From Planctomycetota bacterium (GTDB lineage: Bacteria > Planctomycetota > Planctomycetia > Gemmatales > Gemmataceae), in the NCBI GenBank assembly GCA_021781415.1, contig JAJXWW010000126.1:1-55013 (forward strand): a stretch of DNA of 55,013 nt, read 5' to 3'. Positions 7,278 through 14,787 of the stretch are shown piece after piece. The position numbers were made by a program, and so were the translations under genes. Within the stretch, counting starts at the first letter, position 1; every line of letters starts with the position of its first letter. The notes under the pieces were generated by a model. That model was not told where the DNA came from. It searched no databases and worked only from the letters and a program-made list of their open reading frames with translations.

Positions 7278-9389
7278 ATGATGGTGTTTCTGCGTTGCGT
7301 CGGCGAGGCACTCGCGGCTCAAGGGATGCGTGGCTTGATGGGACTCGTCCCATTCGGAGAACAAGTCTACGATGTGGCCGCCAACGCCATCGAACGTTAT
7401 CGACAGATCCAGCGCGAACAGCAGGTGGCGGCCGATCTCCAGGAAGTCGTCCAGGCGGACATGCAACAGATTCGCGCGGAGGCCCGGCAGATCGCTCGGG
7501 AGGTCGGCGCGGGCCGATCCGAGGACGAGGTTCATCAAATCGAAGCCTACCTGTCACAAATCCCCGGCGTGGCTCGCCAGTCGCTCCGGCGGCCTCAAGA
7601 CCCTAGCGGCACCACCGTGCCGGTGACCATGAATCTGGCTGACCCCATTCAACTGGCCGGACTACTGCCCCGACGCGCGCCGCGTTTTCGGATCGACGAC
7701 GCCATGCCGCACGCTCCGCAGTGGCGGTTCGTGGAACTGTTGGGTTCGGGCGGCTTCGGAGAAGTATGGCTGGTACGACACACTTTCCTGGACCAGTGCC
7801 GAGCCGTCAAATTCTGTCTCGATCCTATCGGGCGCGAACGGCTGTTGCGACACGAAGGCGAGATCGTCAAACGTGTGATGACCGAAAGCTCAAGGGTCAA
7901 GGCGAACGAACACGGCATTGTGCCGTTGGTCGATGCCTATCTGGAAGGCGAATCGCCCTGGTTGGCCTACGATTACGTTGCCGGCGGCGATCTCGCCGGC
8001 GTGATTCGCCATCTCCAACAGTCCGCTGGGCCTAAACGCGCCAAGCAAGCATTGGCTATTCTTCGCGTCTTGGCCAACATCGTCGGACGGTTTCATCGTT
8101 TGCCGCAGCCGATCATACACCGCGACCTCAAACCTGCTAACATCCTGCTCACCAAAGATCGTTTGCTGCGCATCACCGACTTCGGCATCAGCCACGTCGC
8201 TGCCGAACAGGGGATTCGCCAAGCGACCCTCTCGACGCCGAGCCTGAGCCTGGGAGCAACGTATCGCGGAGCGCATACGCCGATCTACGCTTCGCCGCAG
8301 CAGAAAAAAGGACAGAAAGCGGACGTGCGCGACGATGTCCATGCGCTGGGTGTCATCGGCTACCAGTTGTTGCTGGCAGACCTGGCAGCGGAGCGTCCAG
8401 CGGGCAAATGGCGCAAGCGTTTGGCCTATTGCGGTTTGTCCGATACGGTCTTGGATCTGCTGGAAAGTTGCTGGGACGACGACCCGCAGGAACGGCCGCG
8501 CGATGCTCTGGCGTTGGCCGAAGCCCTGGCATCTCCTCGTAAAGATACCATCGAACCAGCACCGGCACTTCCCGCCGGTGTGCTGCCATCGTCCCGGCCG
8601 GTTCCGGCAACCAATGCGGAAGGAGAGCGAGTGCATGGCGGCAAGATCGGCGACACCATCGAAGTGCCGTTGACCGAAGCGCTGCGAATGAAATTCGCCT
8701 GGGTACCACCGGGGCAAAGCTGGCTGGGCGGCGGTGGCGCTAAGCGGGGAACCCAGGAATTCACTTTGGCGAAGGGTCTGTGGTGTGGGGTATACCCCGT
8801 CACGCAAGCCGAATGGCAAGCCGTTGTGGGCAACGGCAACAACCCCAGCCATTTCGGCAGGCAACCCCGGCATCCGGTCGAGCAAGTTTCTTGGGACGAT
8901 GTCCAAGAGTTTCTCCAGAAGCTGAATTCCCGGCTAGCCGCCGGTGGACTTATGTACCGCTTGCCGACCGCAGAGGAATGGGAATACATTTGTCGAGGTG
9001 GGCCTATTTCTCAGGCTGAAAGCGCATATCACTTCTACTTCGCGCGGTCCAAGAGCGACCTGACCTCCGTTCCCACGAACGACCTCTCGTCTCGGCAAGC
9101 CAACTTCGACGGCAACCATCCTATGGGTTCGGCTTCCAAGGGGCCGTATTTGCAAGCCACCAGCGAAGTGGGATTGTATTTCCCCAATCCGCTAGGTATC
9201 TACGACCTGCACGGCAACGTGTGGGAGTGGACATCGAGCCTCGAAGGTTCTTCCCGCGTGGTTCGGGGCGGGAGCTGGTTCGGCCTCGCTGGGAGCTGCA
9301 CGGCGTCGTACCGGTACAGGTTCGAGCCGGGCAATCGCCTCAACTTCTTGGGCTTCCGCGTCCTCGCAGTTCCGTCGGGAGCCAAGTAA
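7278..9389 (+). CDS. Ser/Thr protein kinase fused to C-terminal FGE/C-type-lectin-fold domain
   Basis: The 703-residue protein has three parts. Residues 1-150 form a helical N-terminal region. Residues 150-420 form a Hanks-type kinase with the Gly-rich loop G156-S-G-G-F-G, catalytic-lysine position K178, H281-R-D283 and D301-F-G. Residues 471-703 form an FGE/SUMF1-type domain ('MKFAWVPPG', 'PVTQAEWQAV', 'YRLPTAEEWEYICRGG', 'DLHGNVWEWTSS', 'VVRGGSWF'). The FGE end keeps only one cysteine (C674), so genuine formylglycine synthesis is unlikely; a ligand-binding C-type-lectin-like role fits better. The last 45 residues resemble a retroelement-diversified variable region (see findings). No transmembrane segment is evident, so I place it in the cytoplasm. 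Two in-frame ATGs, 7278 and 7281, are possible starts. It follows a restriction-modification pair. Confidence 0.85.
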   Translation: MMVFLRCVGEALAAQGMRGLMGLVPFGEQVYDVAANAIERYRQIQREQQVAADLQEVVQADMQQIRAEARQIAREVGAGRSEDEVHQIEAYLSQIPGVARQSLRRPQDPSGTTVPVTMNLADPIQLAGLLPRRAPRFRIDDAMPHAPQWRFVELLGSGGFGEVWLVRHTFLDQCRAVKFCLDPIGRERLLRHEGEIVKRVMTESSRVKANEHGIVPLVDAYLEGESPWLAYDYVAGGDLAGVIRHLQQSAGPKRAKQALAILRVLANIVGRFHRLPQPIIHRDLKPANILLTKDRLLRITDFGISHVAAEQGIRQATLSTPSLSLGATYRGAHTPIYASPQQKKGQKADVRDDVHALGVIGYQLLLADLAAERPAGKWRKRLAYCGLSDTVLDLLESCWDDDPQERPRDALALAEALASPRKDTIEPAPALPAGVLPSSRPVPATNAEGERVHGGKIGDTIEVPLTEALRMKFAWVPPGQSWLGGGGAKRGTQEFTLAKGLWCGVYPVTQAEWQAVVGNGNNPSHFGRQPRHPVEQVSWDDVQEFLQKLNSRLAAGGLMYRLPTAEEWEYICRGGPISQAESAYHFYFARSKSDLTSVPTNDLSSRQANFDGNHPMGSASKGPYLQATSEVGLYFPNPLGIYDLHGNVWEWTSSLEGSSRVVRGGSWFGLAGSCTASYRYRFEPGNRLNFLGFRVLAVPSGAK
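9256..9366 (+). other. Variable-region-like 3' end of the FGE-fold domain
   Basis: Within the last codons, positions that are usually Asn in this fold are occupied by diverse residues encoded by NNC codons: TTC-GGC-CTC (9279-9287), TAC (9309, 9315), TTC (9321) and CTC-AAC-TTC (9339-9347). The framework codons between them are conserved (GGGAGCTGG, TGC, CGG, GGCTTCCGC). This is the footprint expected from adenine-specific mutagenesis of AAC codons by a diversity-generating retroelement. No template repeat or reverse transcriptase is present in the window, so the call is by pattern only. Confidence 0.45.
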
Positions 9390-9424
9390 AGCAAGCCGGG
9401 TGAGCGGAGCCTGAAGCGTAGGCC

Positions 9425-9463
9425 GGTGGGCGGAGACGAAGCGGAGCGGAGTCGTAGCCCGCC
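9425..9463. repeat. Imperfect GC-rich inverted repeat
   Basis: GGTGGGC (9425-9431) pairs with GCCCGCC (9457-9463), and ACGA (9436-9439) with TCGT (9452-9455), around an AGCGGAGCGGAG-type core. The same style of sequence (GCGGAGCGGAGCGCGGG) appears in the hairpin at 1806-1837, suggesting a dispersed intergenic repeat. Confidence 0.4.
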
Positions 9464-9510
9464 GCGCCGGAGCGGAAGGCGCAGCCGGGCAGAGAGGTCA
9501 ACCTGGGGTC

Positions 9511-9537
9511 CAGGGGCGAAGCCCCTGGCGCTTTTTC
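9511..9537 (+). terminator. Intrinsic terminator after the kinase/FGE gene
   Basis: CCAGGGGC (9511-9518) and GCCCCTGG (9522-9529) form a perfect 8-bp stem with a GAA triloop, followed by CGC and five T residues (9533-9537). This is the best rho-independent terminator in the window. It lies 121 bases after the kinase stop. Confidence 0.7.
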
Positions 9538-9581
9538 AAATTGCATTAGTGAACTTCCGCACAATGACGTTTCAGACCGTT

Positions 9582-9607
9582 GTGGCACGGTCTTCTGGCC
9601 GTGCCAC
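9582..9607. repeat. REP-like palindrome next to transposase remnant
   Basis: GTGGCACGG (9582-9590) and CCGTGCCAC (9599-9607) form a perfect 9-bp inverted repeat with an 8-base spacer. Its position about 90 bases upstream of a REP-associated tyrosine transposase start fits the REP/RAYT arrangement, in which the transposase recognises such palindromes. Confidence 0.5.
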
Positions 9608-9657
9608 TCCTGCCGACCGAAGGTCTCCTCTCCTCCTCAAACACTCGTTATTGTCTG

Positions 9658-9686
9658 TTGATGATAAGCCGGCTTGAGTCTACAAT
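9658..9686 (+). promoter_or_regulatory. Candidate promoter of the transposase remnant
   Basis: TTGATG (9658-9663) and TACAAT (9681-9686) are spaced by exactly 17 bases, ending 8 bases before the ATG at 9694. The proximity to the start codon would give a nearly leaderless transcript. Pattern evidence only. Confidence 0.35.
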
Positions 9687-9693
9687 CGTCCTC

Positions 9694-9807
9694 ATGGAGC
9701 GTTACCGAATTCATCCCGAAGCCGCCGTCTATTTCCTCACCTACTCCATTGTCGAATGGCTGCCCGTTTTCATACGCGAAGCTACCTGCAAGATCGTCGT
9801 GGATAGG
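9694..9807 (+). pseudogene. N-terminal remnant of a REP-associated tyrosine transposase (Y1/IS200-like)
   Basis: From ATG 9694 about 38 codons match the conserved beginning of planctomycete REP-associated tyrosine transposases: 'MERYRIHPEAAVYFLTYSI', then 'VEWLPVFIREATCKIV'. Intact family members are about 170-250 residues and carry an HUH-like motif and a catalytic tyrosine. Here the similarity stops near 9807 and the frame runs into unrelated sequence containing the terminator of the opposite-strand DUF1559 gene. The catalytic part is gone, so the copy is non-functional. It was probably truncated by deletion. The REP-like palindrome at 9582 supports the identification. The assignment is from the recognised N-terminal motif alone. 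Confidence 0.6.
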
Positions 9808-9858
9808 TCTTGGCGTCGATATTGGCACGGGTTGCCCATCGAATGTAAAATGAGGAGA

Positions 9859-9894
9859 ACCCGTTCCCTCTCGGTTGATGTGGAGGGAACGGGT
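9859..9894 (-). terminator. Terminator of the DUF1559 gene
   Basis: A perfect 12-bp stem, ACCCGTTCCCTC (9859-9870) with GAGGGAACGGGT (9883-9894), closes a 12-base loop. Read on the minus strand it lies about 95 bases after the DUF1559 stop and is followed by a pyrimidine-rich TTCTCCTCATTTT tract, as expected for an intrinsic terminator of that gene. Confidence 0.65.
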
Positions 9895-9989
9895 CGGTGG
9901 TGGAGGAGGAGGGGGAGACAGAAGGTCCGGCACAAGGCGTCGAAGACGCGCCATGCCTGGAAGACCGAAATGATTCCGTGGTGTTCGGA

Positions 9990-10790
9990 TTACCAATCGC
10001 TCGGCATGGGCAAACCGTCGTTCGGACTGCAAGCGAGATACCAAGTGTAGGTGCTGACACCGTTGGTCACGGCGCGCACGCTGCCGTCGCCGAGCCCCAC
10101 CATCATTGCCGCCGTGGAGCAGCCTTGCGGTAGCCCGTCGATCGCGCCGCTGGGGGGCGGAGCGATTTGATAACCCGACGTTCCCGTGGCCACGATATAA
10201 TTGTTGATCGACGACCAATAATGTTGTGTCGGCGTGCCGGACAGATTGGCCTGTGCGTAGCGCTCCATGAACATAACCGTGTTCGAGGTTCCATCGATAA
10301 AGGACGCCGGCAACGAAGCGCCTGCCGAGCCGAACAGCAAGTAATTGGAAGCATAACTCGTCAAACCGGGCAGGCTGTTGGTGTTGTTGGTAGAATCGGC
10401 GGGAGCGACGTAGGTCTTAACCGTGGCGGCGACGGGGTTGGGAGTACCGCTGGCGCTGAGACCACCGAAATACCCGCCGGAGCCTGGATTATATTGATTG
10501 TACAAATTCTGTTGCTCGATGTACGGCAACATAAAATCAAAGATCGAGCCGAAGGGACCGTTCGCGGGAAAACTTCCATACGACGGAGGAATCTGCGTAT
10601 TGTAAGTTCCACCGATATTGTTAATGGCCAATCCAATCTGCTTCAGATTATTTTGCGATTGAGCGCGGGCGGCGGCGTCGCGCACTTTTTGTACGGCGGG
10701 CAGTAGTAGACCGATCAGAATGGCGATAATCGCTATCACCACGAGAAGCTCAATCAAGGTAAAACCACCTCGGCGAGCATTACGGACCAT
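9990..10790 (-). CDS. DUF1559 prepilin-type N-terminal domain protein
   Basis: This 266-residue protein opens with a type IV pilin-like signal, '[20 protein letters not shown]', with the prepilin-peptidase cleavage site between G and F. The DUF1559 body follows ('[20 protein letters not shown]', '[10 protein letters not shown]'). It ends with the family C-terminus, '[14 protein letters not shown]' and 'GLPMPSDW', the variant in which the histidine of the H-X9-DG motif is not evident. Planctomycetes carry tens to hundreds of these genes. They are thought to be pseudopilin-like surface or secretion-related proteins, but the function is not established. ATG 10790 is preceded on the minus strand by AGGAGAGTCCC. 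It is a monocistronic gene with its own hairpin terminator at 9859-9894. Confidence 0.9.
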   Translation of the reverse strand: MVRNARRGGFTLIELLVVIAIIAILIGLLLPAVQKVRDAAARAQSQNNLKQIGLAINNIGGTYNTQIPPSYGSFPANGPFGSIFDFMLPYIEQQNLYNQYNPGSGGYFGGLSASGTPNPVAATVKTYVAPADSTNNTNSLPGLTSYASNYLLFGSAGASLPASFIDGTSNTVMFMERYAQANLSGTPTQHYWSSINNYIVATGTSGYQIAPPPSGAIDGLPQGCSTAAMMVGLGDGSVRAVTNGVSTYTWYLACSPNDGLPMPSDW

Positions 10791-11093
10791 GGGACTCTCC
10801 TGTTGCGAAAAGATCGTAAAGTTCGTCGGCTCAATACCACGGACGCACTGCGGGGAGAGTTACAATGCTTGCTAACATTTGGATAGGATGCAAACAGTGT
10901 GCCGCAAACGGGAGAAGAGAAGATGAACAGCATAAGCCGATGGGGCAATGTGAGTTAAGTCGTGAAGTCCATCGAGACCCGGAGGGTTCTCCCGTCCGAC
11001 TTGCCCGTTGAGCTTGCAGCGATTGCCGACCTTGGGGCACAAAAGCGCGTTCGCCAAGGTCCGCTCCACGCGCTGGAGCGATAGAATGGCATT
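10791..11093. other. Intergenic stretch between divergent genes
   Basis: These 303 bases separate the divergent DUF1559 and archease genes. I see no convincing gene; short frames have no recognisable similarity. TAGAAT at 11082-11087, only 6 bases before the archease ATG, is the one regulatory candidate. Confidence 0.5.
11082..11087 (+). promoter_or_regulatory. Candidate -10 element giving a leaderless archease mRNA
   Basis: TAGAAT (one mismatch from TATAAT) ends 6 bases before ATG 11094, so transcription would begin at or next to the start codon. No Shine-Dalgarno sequence precedes this ATG, which fits a leaderless start. No clear -35 hexamer is visible. Confidence 0.3.
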
Positions 11094-11504
11094 ATGTACG
11101 AGACCTTCGACCATACAGCTGATTTAGGATTGCGCATTCGCGCGCCGGATCTGAACGCTCTGTTCGCCGAGGCGGCGCGCGCCTTGTTCGCCACACTCGT
11201 CGAAGACCTCGATTCGGTGCAACCGACGCGCCGTCTCGATGTAGTCGTCCACGGCGAGGAACGCGAATATCTTCTCTTCGATTGGCTCAAGGAGTTGCTC
11301 TATCACTTCAACGCCGAGCATCTGCTTTTGTCCCGATTCGAGGTGGAGGTTCGCCCCGACGGTTTACACGGGAGCGGTTGGGGAGAGCCGTTCGATCCCG
11401 CGCGCCACGAATTAAGCCATGAGGTAAAGGCCATTACTTATCACGGCCTGCGGGTGGAACGAAACGATGACGGCTGGCTTGCGGAAGTGATTGTGGACAT
11501 TTGA
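11094..11504 (+). CDS. Archease
   Basis: This 136-residue protein matches the archease family in length and in both signature ends: 'MYETFDHTADLGLRI' at the N-terminus (metal-binding Asp residues D6 and D10) and 'HEVKAITYHGL' before the C-terminal 'VIVDI'. The central 'EYLLFDWLKELLYHFN' is also typical. Archease activates the RNA ligase RtcB by promoting its guanylylation and allowing multiple turnovers, in tRNA splicing or RNA repair in the cytoplasm. No rtcB is in the window, which is common because the two genes are often unlinked. Start ATG 11094 lacks a ribosome binding site but matches the family N-terminus exactly. Confidence 0.92.
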   Translation: MYETFDHTADLGLRIRAPDLNALFAEAARALFATLVEDLDSVQPTRRLDVVVHGEEREYLLFDWLKELLYHFNAEHLLLSRFEVEVRPDGLHGSGWGEPFDPARHELSHEVKAITYHGLRVERNDDGWLAEVIVDI

Positions 11505-11740
11505 GACAATGAATACGTCTCATGGTCGAGTCGAACAGGCCGTCCGAGTACCCTCTCTTCTTCCTGGGGTGTCGGGAGGGAGGAGAGATCTTATCCTCGG
11601 ATGCTCGTCCCTCACCCCCAGCCCACTCTCCGCTCGGCTCGACTTGTTCCGGACGGGTGAGTTCGGAGCCGCGACTGCGCGGGAGGAATCGCTTGAAAGC
11701 CGTTTGAACGAGATGCGAGCGGATGTGCGAACGGAAATCC

Positions 11741-13384
11741 TCACAAGTGAACGGCATCGCCGAATCGACTTCGCAATAGGTTTTCTTGCGTATCGGTAAA
11801 CACGTTGCCGCGCACGTCGAGATGGCGCATGCGACGCCACGCTGCGGCGGACAAAGCCTCCGCGCCGGCTTTGCCGATGCGATTGTCGTTCAGATCCAAC
11901 AGGGCCAATCGCCGCAAGCACGAGGACTGAGCCAGTGCCCTCGCGCCGGCGTCGCCGAGAAGATTTTTCGCCAGCCGCAACTCGGATAAGTGCTGAAGAT
12001 TCGCCGTCGATCCGAGAATGCGTCCGCTCTCTTCTTCTAAATAGGAATCGCTGAGATTAAGCTGTCTTAGAAGTCGCAAATAAGGAGACTCGGCCAGCGC
12101 GCGGACGCTCTCAGCGTTGATAAAGTTGCCGGCGAGGTTCAACGCGCGCAGTTCGCCGAGCCGATCGGACTTCGCCAGCGCCTTCAGTCCGGGACCGCCG
12201 ATGCCGTTGCCCGCGAGCGAGAGCGAGCGCAGCCCCGCCATTTGAGCGACGGCCTTCGCTCCCTCGTCGCGCAGATTATTGGCATCGAGACTGAGCGCTC
12301 GAAGAGTCGGAAATGGTGCCGATTCCGCGAGCAACCGCGCTCCCGCCTCGTTCAGCCGGTTGTTGCGTAGATCGAGCGAGCGCAGATTCGATGCGAAGAG
12401 CGCTCGGGACAGCCATTCGATCGTCCTACTCTCGGCCTGAATACCGCGCAGACCGAGGTGGCGGAGACGACAGAGCGACGGGGAACTGAGCAAGGCCGAC
12501 AAGTGAGAAGATTGTCGAATTCCGCTCGCATCGAGTCGGTTCAGGGACGTTAGATTGACTTCCAACGGAGACCGCGAATGTAGATACGGCGAGGTGGAAG
12601 GCAGGTGAGCGCGCGAGACATCGAGATCGGATAGACTCGGCAGCGAGGTCGATTGAAAGAGATCGAATGCGCCATTGAGACCGAGGTTGGTGTCGGCCAA
12701 GTTGAGGCATTCCAGCAGCTCCGCGCGTTCGGTTCGCGCTAGAAGACGAGTCGCCGTATCTCCAAGGGCGATATTGCTGCTTAAATCGAGACTGCGAAGA
12801 CGCCGATACAAAGGAGATCGAACGAGAGCGTGAATACCCGGCGTGTTGATATTATTTCCGGCCAAATGCAACGCGCGCAGCCGCGAGAGGTATGGCGAAG
12901 ACAAGAGCTGTTGCAGTGCGCGATCGTTGAGTTGGCAGCGGGCGAAGTCCAGCGTTTCGATGCGTTGCAAGTGCGAACAGCCCGCGAGGTGGGGCACGTC
13001 CTTAAATGGTATCAACACATGAAGCGAACGCAGCGGCGCGAAGTCGAAGAGCCGCTCGGCATGGGTCAGCAGATTCTCGGCGCGAATCTGAACGTGTTCG
13101 AGGAAGCCGCGCGAAAAGCGCCAATCTTCGACCAGGCCGTGCAAGGGTTGCGTCCACACGCGCTCGTATTCGGTTAAAAGATCGGCCTCTTCGTCTTCGA
13201 GGATTTCTCGCTTCGGATCGGCTTCGTCGAGAGCGACAAGGCGACATTGAGCGCGAATGAATGCCGCCCGCGCCGAGCGTTCGCGGCCGCCCTGCTCGTC
13301 GAGCCAATCGGCATAAATCAGGCGCGGCACATCGTCGTCCGGCGTTTCGCGGATCGCTTCGAGAAAGGCTCGTTCGTAAGACAT
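11741..13384 (-). CDS. TIGR02996 domain leucine-rich-repeat protein
   Basis: The 547-residue protein begins with a TIGR02996 motif: 'ERAFLEAIRETPDDDVPRLI' then 'YADWLDEQGG' (residues 3-35). This short planctomycete/myxobacterial repeat-companion domain has unknown function. From about residue 130 to the end it consists of ribonuclease-inhibitor-type leucine-rich repeats with the 'LRxLxLxxN' strand-and-asparagine pattern, for example 'LRSLDLRNNRLNEAGARLL' and 'LRSLSLAGNGIGGPGLKAL'. The curved repeat array suggests protein binding, presumably in the cytoplasm since no signal peptide is seen. ATG 13384 was chosen over a 14-residue longer start because of AAGGAGA upstream and because the domain starts there. 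Neighbours give no function. Confidence 0.85.
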   Translation of the reverse strand: MSYERAFLEAIRETPDDDVPRLIYADWLDEQGGRERSARAAFIRAQCRLVALDEADPKREILEDEEADLLTEYERVWTQPLHGLVEDWRFSRGFLEHVQIRAENLLTHAERLFDFAPLRSLHVLIPFKDVPHLAGCSHLQRIETLDFARCQLNDRALQQLLSSPYLSRLRALHLAGNNINTPGIHALVRSPLYRRLRSLDLSSNIALGDTATRLLARTERAELLECLNLADTNLGLNGAFDLFQSTSLPSLSDLDVSRAHLPSTSPYLHSRSPLEVNLTSLNRLDASGIRQSSHLSALLSSPSLCRLRHLGLRGIQAESRTIEWLSRALFASNLRSLDLRNNRLNEAGARLLAESAPFPTLRALSLDANNLRDEGAKAVAQMAGLRSLSLAGNGIGGPGLKALAKSDRLGELRALNLAGNFINAESVRALAESPYLRLLRQLNLSDSYLEEESGRILGSTANLQHLSELRLAKNLLGDAGARALAQSSCLRRLALLDLNDNRIGKAGAEALSAAAWRRMRHLDVRGNVFTDTQENLLRSRFGDAVHL

Positions 13385-13483
13385 AGCGTGAATCTCTCCT
13401 TCGTGCGTCGAATCCGATTCCGCCATCCTATCAGCGCTCGGCCGGTTTCGACGCGGCAGATCGCGCAGTCGAGCGGATAGCGG

Positions 13484-13513
13484 TTGACAGCGTAAAGAGA
13501 GTCGAGCTATAAC
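13484..13513 (+). promoter_or_regulatory. Sigma-70-type promoter of the LPS core gene run
   Basis: A perfect TTGACA (13484-13489) and TATAAC (13508-13513, one mismatch) are separated by 18 bases. This is the best promoter match in the window. It points toward lpxK and the following LPS genes, with a predicted leader of about 110 bases. Confidence 0.6.
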
Positions 13514-13566
13514 ATCGTCCGCTCGGCGGGCTAGGACGAAGAATCGAACTGCATGCCGGGTTGTAA

Positions 13567-13590
13567 GCGAGACATAAGGAAATGTCTCGC
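13567..13590 (+). promoter_or_regulatory. Hairpin in the 5' leader of the LPS gene run
   Basis: GCGAGACAT (13567-13575) and ATGTCTCGC (13582-13590) form a perfect 9-bp stem with loop AAGGAA, about 50 bases downstream of the predicted transcription start. The purine loop resembles a Shine-Dalgarno core. It could be an mRNA-stability or regulatory element. It has no T-tract, so is unlikely to be a terminator. Confidence 0.35.
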
Positions 13591-13629
13591 CGGTGACAAG
13601 CCGACCTTAACGAAGGGAATGGAAGCCCG

Positions 13630-14754
13630 TTGCTGGCAACTCGTTTCTCAACTTCTGGCAGCCCCACCTCGTTGCGATACGCGAGCAGCGGTCCCCACTC
13701 TCATTTTCCGCGTTTGATTTCCGGCGAAGCGCATGGGTTCGTCCCGTTGGTCGAGCGGCTGGCCTTGCGTCTGGCCGCTTTGCCCTATGGTTTGGCGGTG
13801 CGAGTTCGGAACCTTGCTTACGAGCGCGGGTGGATACGTCGAGCGAAGGCGTCGGTTCCGGTCGTCAGCGTCGGCAACTTGACGGCGGGAGGCACGGGGA
13901 AAACACCGTGCGTGGAGTATGTCGCTCGCTTTTATCGCAATCTCAACCGGCGCGTGGCCATCCTTAGCCGAGGCTACGGCAGCGCGGGCGGGCGCAACGA
14001 TGAGGCCCTGATGCTGGAAGAGAATCTACCGGATGTCCCGCATCTGCAAGGGTCGAATCGAGTCGAATTGGCGCAAACGGCCGTCGAAGAATTGGAGAGC
14101 GAGATCCTCGTCCTGGACGACGGATTTCAGCATCGCCGTCTGGAGCGCGATCTCGATCTCGTGCTGATCGATGCGACTCAGCCTTGGGGCTACGGACATT
14201 TGCTGCCGCGCGGCTTGCTGCGCGAACCGATCGAGGGGCTGCGTCGCGCCGACGCTGTTGTCTTGACTCGCCGCGATCAATCGCCGCCGGAACAGTGCGA
14301 TCGATTGCGCCGGACCATCTCTCGCCTCGCTCCGCGGGTTCCACTCGTCGAGACGAATCATCGACCGATGGAGTTGAGCAACAGCGACGGAGAGACGGTT
14401 GAGTTGGCGACGCTTCGACAGGGGCCGGTCGCCGCCTTCTGCGGTATCGGCAACCCGGAAGCGTTTCGACGTTCTTTAGTCGATCTCGGCGCGCGGCTGG
14501 AGGATTTTCGCATCTACGCCGACCATCACGCCTATCGCCGCGAGGATGTCGAGGAGTTGCGCCGGTGGGCGGCGAGACTGCCCAACGGTTCGACGATTGT
14601 TACAACGCAAAAAGATCTGGTGAAACTTCGCTTGACCCACTTAGAAGATCGTTCGTTGTGGTTTTTACGGATTCGCCTAAGCGTCGAGGTCGGCCAAGAC
14701 GTTCTGGACGAGCGTCTGCGTTCGGTTCTTCCCCCCGGCGAACCGGCTGCGTGA
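13630..14754 (+). CDS. lpxK: Tetraacyldisaccharide 4'-kinase
   Basis: LpxK phosphorylates the 4' position of the lipid A disaccharide at the inner membrane, giving lipid IVA. The protein has the family Walker A loop in 'VGNLTAGGTGKTPCVEYVA', followed by 'VAILSRGYG', and the Walker B-like 'ILVLDDGFQHRRLERDLDLV'. The later 'DATQPWGYGHLLPRGLLREP' is also characteristic. The start is uncertain. TTG 13630 (374 residues), preceded by a GGAAG, is used here, but similarity begins near 'LISGEAHGF', and TTG 13672 in the same frame is an alternative. It is the first gene after the promoter at 13484 and is followed 33 bases later by a deoxyhypusine-synthase-like gene. Confidence 0.9.
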   Translation: MLATRFSTSGSPTSLRYASSGPHSHFPRLISGEAHGFVPLVERLALRLAALPYGLAVRVRNLAYERGWIRRAKASVPVVSVGNLTAGGTGKTPCVEYVARFYRNLNRRVAILSRGYGSAGGRNDEALMLEENLPDVPHLQGSNRVELAQTAVEELESEILVLDDGFQHRRLERDLDLVLIDATQPWGYGHLLPRGLLREPIEGLRRADAVVLTRRDQSPPEQCDRLRRTISRLAPRVPLVETNHRPMELSNSDGETVELATLRQGPVAAFCGIGNPEAFRRSLVDLGARLEDFRIYADHHAYRREDVEELRRWAARLPNGSTIVTTQKDLVKLRLTHLEDRSLWFLRIRLSVEVGQDVLDERLRSVLPPGEPAA

Positions 14755-14787
14755 GCCGCCGCGTTTGTGAAACCCAGAGCAGAGAAG

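Larger units (their letters stand above)
9390..9693. other. Intergenic stretch with hairpin repeats
   Basis: No gene is supported here. The stretch holds GC-rich imperfect and perfect inverted repeats (9425-9463, 9511-9537, 9582-9607, listed separately) and a promoter-like sequence at 9658-9686 leading into the transposase remnant. The concentration of palindromes right after the variable-region-like gene end is notable. Confidence 0.6.

Noticed and set aside
9519..9521. GAA-loop hairpin as proof of a DGR homing site
   Set aside because: The stem plus T-run fits an ordinary rho-independent terminator, and it is too far from the variable-region end to be strong evidence.
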